From Atlantibacter sp032075065 (GTDB lineage Bacteria; Pseudomonadota; Gammaproteobacteria; Enterobacterales; Enterobacteriaceae), in assembly GCF_032075065.1 (NCBI RefSeq), contig NZ_DAMAZC010000162.1, positions 1 to 10,035 on the forward strand: a DNA stretch of 10,035 bases. The letters run 5' to 3'. Below are positions 1 through 4,074 of this stretch, one piece after another; position 1 is the stretch's first letter; the number at the start of each line of letters is the position of its first letter. Below the pieces are notes generated by a model. That model was not told where the DNA came from. It searched no databases and worked only from the letters and a program-made list of their open reading frames with translations. The position numbers and the translations under genes were made by a program.

Positions 1-84
1 TGGCTTACGGAACATCATCAGGCGCAGAACAATAGCGGCGCAGGCCACTACGTTGGTCAGCACCAGCGGATCGTTAGTTACCAT
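1..84 (-). CDS. Second holin-like small membrane protein (5' end only)
   Basis: An ATG at 84 opens a frame that stays open for 28 codons to the window edge. The N-terminus is short and polar (MVTNDPLVLTN), followed by a hydrophobic stretch at about residues 8-25 and then a basic Arg/Lys turn, as at the start of a small multi-spanning holin. It begins inside the end of the upstream holin gene (11-bp overlap), which suggests translational coupling. Paired small membrane proteins are common in prophage lysis cassettes, where one may be the holin and the other a regulator or second holin. The role is inferred from position and hydrophobicity, since most of the gene lies outside the window. Confidence 0.6.
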   Translation of the reverse strand, partial: MVTNDPLVLTNVVACAAIVLRLMMFRKP

Positions 85-451
85 TGGTCCCCCCTCTCCA
101 GCGTGCCAGCAGCTTTAGCGGGTCCTGTTCACTGAAAAATGTCAGTGTCTTGATTGCCACAGCAGACAAAATCACAGCGCCGAGCGCGTCCAGTGGCTTG
201 TCTGCGTAGCCGGTTATGCTCGCCAGCCACGAACCCACCAGCCCGGAGCCATAGACACCAGCGAAATACGAAACAACGAAATATGCAGAACGGCGGAAAA
301 TCGTCAGGTCGGCAGCGGTGGCCACATAGAAAACAGCTCCGGCAAACGCGCCGAACACAACGCCGTAATCCGTGCCGGTAAGCAGTCCATAAATGCTGGC
401 GCCGGTCAGCGCGCTACCGGCGGCTGCGGTACCGGAAAAAGGTTCGGACAT
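74..451 (-). CDS. Putative phage holin, three predicted membrane helices
   Basis: This 125-residue protein has three hydrophobic segments at roughly residues 14-45, 53-77 and 87-106, and a short charged tail (ARWRGGTNGN). That layout fits class I/three-helix phage holins, which collect in the inner membrane and open it at a set time so that the endolysin can reach the cell wall. A purine-rich AGGGGGAG lies just upstream of the ATG at 451. It is the first gene after the terminator at about 510 and overlaps the next membrane gene, so it opens the lysis cassette. It resembles holins annotated in Klebsiella prophages, but that is from memory. The endolysin, which would confirm the role, lies beyond the window. 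Confidence 0.75.
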   Translation of the reverse strand: MSEPFSGTAAAGSALTGASIYGLLTGTDYGVVFGAFAGAVFYVATAADLTIFRRSAYFVVSYFAGVYGSGLVGSWLASITGYADKPLDALGAVILSAVAIKTLTFFSEQDPLKLLARWRGGTNGN

Positions 452-496
452 TACTCCCCCTCTTATGTGTGAATCCTCTCAGGAATGAGGGGAAAT

Positions 497-524
497 AAAA
501 AAGGCCACCCGCAGGCAGCCTTTT
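497..524 (-). terminator. Intrinsic terminator between toxin-like gene and holin
   Basis: Read on the minus strand, AAAAGGC and GCCTTTT form a stem around a 12-nt loop, and the run continues as TTTTTTATTT. It lies 44 bp beyond the stop of the 155-residue toxin-like gene and before the holin. It would end transcripts from the toxin-antitoxin module, so holin expression would need Q-modified polymerase or its own promoter. The 452-567 stretch holds no gene that I can see. Confidence 0.7.
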
Positions 525-567
525 AATTGATATCTTGATTAAACGAGGACGTTTAGCTATTGGAGTG

Positions 568-1035
568 TTATCGATAATGACTCATTGCAGCAACGATTGC
601 TCGTTTATGAGATCTTAGCATTACTTCTGATAGTTCCACTGCCTGCAATATATTACGCAAACAGTAATCAACAACTCGACCTTTAAATACTTTCTGATAG
701 TCTTCAATAATAAGCTCTCTGACTTCATTAATATCAAAGGCTTGGTGCGCTTCAATGCAGTTGACCACAGAATCCCACTCCAAGAAAGGGTGCTCTGATT
801 CGGGCAAATCCACCTGACATTGTAAAAGGGCACTGCGGGATAAAATAAACTCATTAATTTCCGAGTTTATTAGAAGAATCAATAATGGTTCACAGCAGCA
901 AACCACCATATATTTACATTTCTCGGGAGTAATAAAATCACAGTGCAGATAGAGCACGTCACCCACGGACAGATTATGCGACGCCGCAAAAGTTCGCCGA
1001 AATCGTTCAGGCAAAAAATCTCCAAATGTGGGCAT
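568..1035 (-). CDS. MazF/PemK-like toxin candidate, partner of Panacea protein
   Basis: This 155-residue protein starts one base after the stop of the Panacea gene, so the two are almost certainly co-transcribed. I do not recognise a named family with certainty. Visible hints of the MazF/PemK SH3-barrel fold are an early GDVLYLHCDF segment (about residues 25-34), a hydrophobic strand followed by LLINSEINEF, then HPFLEWDSVVNC, and a KGRVVDYCLRNIL helix near the end. This resembles the strand-then-helix ending of MazF proteins, which cut RNA. Eight cysteines, including a CCC run, are unusual. Base composition is more AT-rich than the phage genes around it. Function is inferred from the partner plus weak fold resemblance; another toxin type, or a non-toxin partner, remains possible. 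Confidence 0.5.
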   Translation of the reverse strand: MPTFGDFLPERFRRTFAASHNLSVGDVLYLHCDFITPEKCKYMVVCCCEPLLILLINSEINEFILSRSALLQCQVDLPESEHPFLEWDSVVNCIEAHQAFDINEVRELIIEDYQKVFKGRVVDYCLRNILQAVELSEVMLRSHKRAIVAAMSHYR

Positions 1036-1036
1036 G

Positions 1037-1576
1037 CTATCTTCCGTTGAAGAGATATGAAACTAACTTGTCTCCATCTTTACAACTTGAAGCTATAACT
1101 TCAAGGGGGATCTCTTCATTTTCATTCGCGGACTGCCATACCTCATCATGGCTGAGGTCACGAATCTGCCCAAAAGAAAGGGACCCAATTTTTTCAATGG
1201 CATAATCGATACACATAAGATCAGAGTCGCTGAAAACATCTTCATTAAATGCTCTGAGGGGTTCTACGCGATACTTACCGGGCTTCTCATAGACTCTTAA
1301 AGCCGATTTAATATCTTCCACCTCAATTCCGTTCGGTATGAAGCGACCTTTCCCTTGCGCAATTTTAATGATGTCGTACGTGTTTTCGGCGACCGGTCCG
1401 TCTTTCATGGCCTTGTACTCGTCACCAGTGATTAGACGTCCATAACGCTCAAGATGAGCACGATCAGCAAAGTATAAAATTTTCCCCACATGATAAAGGT
1501 CGGGATTAGGGGCTTTAGAGGCGACATACAGAATGGCCTCTAAAGCCTTTTCTGAATCAAATCGAATCTTAAGCAT
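1037..1576 (-). CDS. Panacea-domain (DUF4065/SocA-like) antitoxin-like protein
   Basis: The 179-residue product carries the hallmarks of the Panacea (DUF4065) domain: KALEAILYVA at about 10-19, VGKILYFADRAHLERYGR at 30-47, ITGDEYKAMKDGPV at 49-62, and a conserved tail ending in FNGR. Panacea proteins are known as antitoxins that pair with many unrelated toxins, and as adaptor-like proteins such as SocA. I chose the ATG at 1576 because AAGGA sits 7 nt upstream and the domain begins there. An in-frame ATG at 1699 would add 41 residues with one membrane-like helix, but it lies upstream of the likely promoter palindrome and has no clear ribosome site. The next gene follows after one base and is its probable toxin. 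The whole stretch is AT-rich, as expected of a transferred moron. Confidence 0.75.
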   Translation of the reverse strand: MLKIRFDSEKALEAILYVASKAPNPDLYHVGKILYFADRAHLERYGRLITGDEYKAMKDGPVAENTYDIIKIAQGKGRFIPNGIEVEDIKSALRVYEKPGKYRVEPLRAFNEDVFSDSDLMCIDYAIEKIGSLSFGQIRDLSHDEVWQSANENEEIPLEVIASSCKDGDKLVSYLFNGR

Positions 1577-1643
1577 CTCGATATCCTTATTTCTATGTGG
1601 CTTTAGGATCGCAAAAAAAACAGCAATTCCTGTTATTAAAGTC

Positions 1644-1673
1644 AGTGTATAGCTAGCTATACACTTTAAGCAA
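1644..1673 (-). promoter_or_regulatory. Probable module promoter with perfect 22-bp palindrome
   Basis: Positions 1644-1665 are a perfect palindrome; its left half reads AGTGTATAGCT and there is no loop, so it suits a dimeric DNA-binding protein better than an RNA hairpin. It covers a possible minus-strand promoter: TTGCTT (1668-1673), a 16-bp spacer, and TATACA (1646-1651). The start site would be near 1639, about 60 nt before the Panacea ATG. Toxin-antitoxin promoters are often repressed by the antitoxin or complex at just such a site, so autoregulation is a fair inference. The promoter hexamers alone are weak matches. Confidence 0.5.
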
Positions 1674-1695
1674 TCTCTTAATACGTGAGATGGCG

Positions 1696-1784
1696 TCATG
1701 ATCGACGACGTTTAGAACGACGCTCTTTCACGATAGCTACTTGTTCGCTGCAATTACCTATAGGGTAATGGATTTTAGGTCCAT
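1696..1784 (-). pseudogene. Possible frameshifted small ORF next to the SOS box
   Basis: An ATG at 1784, with AGGTG 5-6 nt upstream and only 8 nt from the LexA box, opens a frame (MDLKSITL) that stops after 8 codons. A one-base shift gives a frame with no stop (YPIGNCSEQVAIVKERR and on) that ends in an Arg-rich tail at a TGA at 1696-1698. That TGA overlaps an ATG at 1699. The layout suggests a once-intact SOS-controlled small gene, broken or captured when the module arrived. I do not recognise the peptide. Chance open frame remains quite possible in so short a stretch. Confidence 0.22.
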
Positions 1785-1792
1785 GATTACAC

Positions 1793-1808
1793 CTGTATAT
1801 ATATACAG
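1793..1808 (-). promoter_or_regulatory. Consensus LexA (SOS) box
   Basis: CTGTATATATATACAG matches the enterobacterial LexA operator CTGT-N8-ACAG, including the alternating AT centre of the strongest sites. It is a perfect palindrome, so strand is assigned from the genes. It lies downstream of tR' and upstream of the Panacea/toxin pair, with no other intact gene between. LexA would repress transcription from here until DNA damage. The exact promoter hexamers are not clear; the TATATA inside the box may serve as a -10 element, with TTTCAA 17 bp upstream as a weak -35. Confidence 0.75.
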
Positions 1809-1910
1809 TTTATTTTTGCTTTGAAATTCTCTATTAGAAAATAGCATTTTTTGCTAAAGCTTTTAAAGCTAATTATTTCACGTTGAATATTAAAGCGATT
1901 GGTAAATAAA

Positions 1911-1934
1911 AAAACCCGCTCTATAGCGGGTTTT
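1911..1934 (-). terminator. tR'-like intrinsic terminator of the late promoter
   Basis: A perfect 10-bp stem (AAAACCCGCT with AGCGGGTTTT) closes a 4-nt loop, and on the minus strand it runs into TTTTTTTATTT. It starts about 29 nt after the predicted PR' start site. That is the position of the terminator that stops late transcription in lambdoid phages until Q modifies the polymerase. It could also stop read-through from the early operon after Q. The opposite strand has a shorter T run, so plus-strand activity would be weaker. Confidence 0.85.
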
Positions 1935-1961
1935 AAACGTTGAACATACAATGCCCATCGT

Positions 1962-1997
1962 TGGGAAAATACTACCCATAATTTTTGAAAATGACAA
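1962..1997 (-). promoter_or_regulatory. Late promoter PR' with Q-type start region
   Basis: On the minus strand TTGTCA (1992-1997) and TAGTAT (1969-1974) are 17 bp apart. The start site is predicted at A1962, and the transcript begins AACGATGGG. The same AACGAT string at the start of lambda PR' transcripts is the -10-like element that makes sigma70 polymerase pause while Q loads. The spacer (CAAAAATTATGGG) also resembles the AT-rich Q-binding region of lambda. The site lies 33 bp beyond the Q stop codon and directly before tR', the textbook order. The lambda comparison is from memory. Confidence 0.8.
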
Positions 1998-2029
1998 GCA
2001 TCATGCCCCCATTTTCGTTAAATATGTTG

Positions 2030-2788
2030 CTATCGTGTGACTTCTCTCAATTTTAGCTCTGCGTAGGTTTCTTCTTGCCAGCATTTCGTTACCAGCTTAT
2101 TGATCACGTCGGCGTACCCGTTGTACCACTGGTAGTCTGTCATATTCGGTACCAGACGAGCTACCCGGGCGCGCGCCAGCGTGGTCGGGAGTCGACTGTA
2201 GCCTTTACCATTGCAGCGATCGCATATTTTCTGAACCGGCACCCCGTGTAAAAGGCTCCGCTTTTTATCGATTGCCGTTCCACGCCCTGAACAGTCGCGG
2301 CATGCGGTGCTAATCTTGCCCTTACCTGCGCAGTGCTTACAAAGCTCTTCAACCTCTTCCCTGCGTACTGTCGCTTCAATACCTTTCACTCCAGGGTGCT
2401 TGACCACTTCACGCATAATGCGAATCACTCCCTTCCCGTTGCAATGGTCGCACTCGCAGCTGCTGGCCGCTGAGCGGGCATAGTCGCTATATGCGAACTG
2501 GGCCAGGCAGCGAGCTATTTCGGCGCGCGCGGCGTCGCTCAGCTTATTCAATACCGGGTTTTTTAACGCCAGCGCGTAATTCATCAGCCCTTCGATAGCT
2601 GGTTGCGGATCCTGAATGCCCATCTTCGCCAGGAACAGGTTAAACCCTAACGGGGCCTCGGCCTGCACCATGCCCTGGGCAGCCATAACATCGGTAATGG
2701 ATAGTGCATCACCACCAGTAGCTGGAGCTTCATCATTCAGCTTTGGGGATTTAGGCGAATAGTACTTCGGTAATGATTCCAGATTCAT
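2030..2788 (-). CDS. Q: Late antiterminator Q, phage-82 type with zinc fingers
   Basis: This 252-residue protein is the late gene activator. Q binds DNA at PR', loads onto paused RNA polymerase and makes it ignore terminators, which turns on lysis and structural genes. It has the MNLESLPKYYSPKSP start seen in phage-82-type Q proteins. Four CxxCxGxG motifs (Cys113/116, 150/153, 163/166, 189/192) form a DnaJ-like zinc-binding region, and a basic helix-rich C-terminal part follows. It is somewhat longer than phage 82 Q (about 209 residues) because of the zinc region spacing. Its ATG overlaps the ylcG stop (ATGA). PR' and tR' follow directly, which supports the call. Confidence 0.9.
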   Translation of the reverse strand: MNLESLPKYYSPKSPKLNDEAPATGGDALSITDVMAAQGMVQAEAPLGFNLFLAKMGIQDPQPAIEGLMNYALALKNPVLNKLSDAARAEIARCLAQFAYSDYARSAASSCECDHCNGKGVIRIMREVVKHPGVKGIEATVRREEVEELCKHCAGKGKISTACRDCSGRGTAIDKKRSLLHGVPVQKICDRCNGKGYSRLPTTLARARVARLVPNMTDYQWYNGYADVINKLVTKCWQEETYAELKLREVTR

Positions 2789-2925
2789 CCGGCAACCCTC
2801 ATTGCTGTTTTAATGTAATTTCTCAATATGCGGTAATCCGTCACAACCGATCCGCGAAAGCGGTAAATCCTCAGGCGCTGCCAGCGTAGGCGGATAACAT
2901 CTGTTTTGTAATTTTCTCTGTTCAC
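2785..2925 (-). CDS. ylcG: YlcG family small protein
   Basis: A 46-residue basic protein with a GTG start at 2925. The core, LRWQRLRIYRFRGSVVTDYRI, matches the RHRWGRLRLYRFPGSVLTDYRI core of E. coli YlcG from prophage DLP12. Function is unknown; the family sits just before Q in lambdoid nin regions, as here. The GTG overlaps the TGA of the upstream 31-codon ORF, and its own stop overlaps the Q start, so all three are likely coupled. A longer frame from 3063 exists, but it would run through the end of the DUF1367-NinG gene and is not credible. GAGAGAGG precedes the GTG. Confidence 0.8.
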   Translation of the reverse strand: MNRENYKTDVIRLRWQRLRIYRFRGSVVTDYRILRNYIKTAMRVAG

Positions 2926-3017
2926 CGCTTTCCCTCTCTCGTTGCGTACCAGTCCCGTACGTACACGAGCGCCAACAGGGCGGCCCAGCCAATCTGATAA
3001 TAATTTTCGGTAGTCAT
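2922..3017 (-). CDS. 31-residue hydrophobic small protein
   Basis: The ATG at 3017 overlaps the stop of the DUF1367-NinG gene (ATGA) and has AGGAGG 5 nt upstream, so initiation should be strong. The product starts MTTENYYQIGWAALLALVY, with a hydrophobic, aromatic-rich segment at about residues 8-20, then a charged end (RDWYATREGKR). It could be a tiny membrane protein. The stop overlaps the ylcG GTG start. I do not recognise it. Tight coupling on both sides and a near-ideal ribosome site favour real translation, although it may serve mainly to pass ribosomes to ylcG. Confidence 0.6.
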   Translation of the reverse strand: MTTENYYQIGWAALLALVYVRDWYATREGKR

Positions 3018-3670
3018 GCGGCCTCCTGCTGTTTGAGTTGTCTGAGCTTTGCGCGGTATTCATCGCGGATGCGGATGTAGTCGTCGCGTTTCCATTTCGG
3101 TAATTCGTGCGGGCCCATCAGGGCATCAAAGCGGGCCTGGCCGATTTTGGCGATTAGCGCCGGACGGTAGGCCGTCAGGTTGCCGGAGAGGTGGTTATTG
3201 CATGGGGCACATTGGCGATGGCAATTGTCCTCATTGAAGCGCAGCTCCGGATTGGCACCGGTCGTACGGAAATGCCCTGACTCGATAGTGACCCAGGCAC
3301 GATAGGCATCGAAAGATTTGCACAGGCTGATGCCGTTTGTTATGCGGCGACTGGCAACCTGATCCAGATATTGCTCAGCAGCATCCATCAGCGCGCTTTC
3401 GTTCCCGCCAAAGGCGGAAAGGTATCTGGCGTAACCGTTAACCAGCCTGCGTTCGTTGGAAGATATCGCGCCGCCGGTAGGTTCCCAGTAATCGAAGCCC
3501 AGATTGAGTAGCGCGAAGAATCGGCGGTGAAATGCCGGGTTGCGCACTTTTTTGAAATCGGCAACCAGAACAGCGCCGAGCTTACATTTTGAATGCAGAA
3601 AGTCGCTGGTCTCCACAGATGCGGGGATCAGGACTCCAGAGGATTGCTTCATGAGGTGTAACTGCGCCAT
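3014..3670 (-). CDS. DUF1367 N-terminus fused to NinG C-terminus (chimera)
   Basis: Residues 1 to about 130 of this 218-residue protein match the start of the phage DUF1367 family (MAQLHLMKQSSGVLIPA through DAYRAWVTIESG). From about residue 133 it becomes the back half of NinG: GHFRTTGANPELRFNEDN, then QCAPCNNHLSGN, then YRPALIAKIG. NinG is a lambda nin-region protein that aids recombination. The upstream NinG zinc motifs (CxxC and CISCG) and the DUF1367 C-terminus are both missing, so an in-frame deletion between two adjacent genes is likely. NinG activity is doubtful. I chose ATG 3670 because GGAG sits 6-8 nt upstream and MAQLHL is the usual DUF1367 start; an ATG four codons earlier overlaps that ribosome site. 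A terminator and a promoter lie upstream; the 31-codon ORF overlaps the stop. Confidence 0.75.
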   Translation of the reverse strand: MAQLHLMKQSSGVLIPASVETSDFLHSKCKLGAVLVADFKKVRNPAFHRRFFALLNLGFDYWEPTGGAISSNERRLVNGYARYLSAFGGNESALMDAAEQYLDQVASRRITNGISLCKSFDAYRAWVTIESGHFRTTGANPELRFNEDNCHRQCAPCNNHLSGNLTAYRPALIAKIGQARFDALMGPHELPKWKRDDYIRIRDEYRAKLRQLKQQEAA

Positions 3671-3691
3671 GGTATTCTCCATAGCGCCGGT

Positions 3692-3751
3692 AATCAGCGT
3701 CAGTTGTTCAGGCTGACACTGTGATTATGCACAGGATTTTTGTATTTTCAA
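3692..3751 (-). promoter_or_regulatory. Probable promoter for the DUF1367-NinG to Q segment
   Basis: TTGAAA (3746-3751) and CATAAT (3724-3729) stand 16 bp apart on the minus strand, giving a start near 3717 and a leader of about 47 nt. An imperfect inverted repeat spans 3692-3726: AATCA-GTCAG on one side and CTGAC-TGATT on the other, around a 9-nt centre. It overlaps the -10 box and the start site, so it could be an operator or a leader hairpin. A terminator lies just upstream, so this promoter would restart transcription towards Q. No protein binding can be shown from sequence. Confidence 0.5.
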
Positions 3752-3759
3752 AGTCGATA

Positions 3760-3789
3760 AAAAAGAAAAAGCCCCGCTAATGCGAGGCT
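3760..3789 (-). terminator. Intrinsic terminator inside the nin region
   Basis: On the minus strand AGCCTCGC, a 4-nt ATTA loop and GCGGGGCT form a stem with one mismatch, followed by TTTTTCTTTTTT. It lies 15 bp beyond the end of the broken winged-helix gene and just before a promoter. It would split the early operon into a replication/methyltransferase part and a NinG-Q part unless N-like antitermination is active. Confidence 0.7.
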
Positions 3790-3804
3790 GTATTGGTTGC
3801 TGAT

Positions 3805-4074
3805 TCAGACATCACTCACCGCCAGCAATTTCCACACGGCTTGGCCTGTCCTGCTTTGATATGGGCATTTCAAAACCTTGCCTTCACTCTCAAGTTCAGT
3901 GAGCGCCTTACGCAGTTCTGCGCATTTTCAGTTGATGCCGGGGAATTCCTTTTCCATTGCCAGGCGAATACTAAATGTAGCCATGCGGAATGCGTATCTC
4001 CCTCCTAATGCAATTTCTTCCTTCCTGGCGCACGCCTGCATGACCTGCATTATTTTTTCTTTCATATCCCTCAT
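3805..4074 (-). pseudogene. Winged-helix-like small protein broken by an in-frame TGA
   Basis: An ATG at 4074, 8 nt after AAGGAG and overlapping the methyltransferase stop (ATGA), opens a 90-codon frame with a single internal TGA at 3928-3930 (codon 49). The first part reads KEEIALGGRYAFRMATFSIRL. After the TGA the same frame continues as KCAELRKALTELESEGKVLK and ends VWKLLAVSDV. A helix, an ExEG turn and a short strand are typical of winged-helix DNA-binding proteins. That the frame stays open and protein-like on both sides points to a recent nonsense mutation (or a sequencing error) rather than two genes. Without the second half, DNA binding is probably lost. I do not recognise a named family. 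It is more AT-rich at its start than the genes around it. Confidence 0.65.

Noticed and set aside
1700..1800. A tRNA gene between Q and the lysis genes, as in some Stx phages
   Set aside because: I found no T-loop (GGTTCGAATCC-like) sequence or CCA-ended acceptor stem on either strand.
1855..1872. AAGCTTTTAAAGCT repeats as an operator
   Set aside because: The arms are short and AT-rich, the symmetry is imperfect, and they lie upstream of the better-supported LexA box with no promoter attached.
2785..3063. A single 92-residue gene covering ylcG and the sequence before it
   Set aside because: Its front half runs in another frame through the end of the DUF1367-NinG gene; ylcG has a better GTG start at 2925 and the intervening DNA holds the coupled 31-codon ORF.
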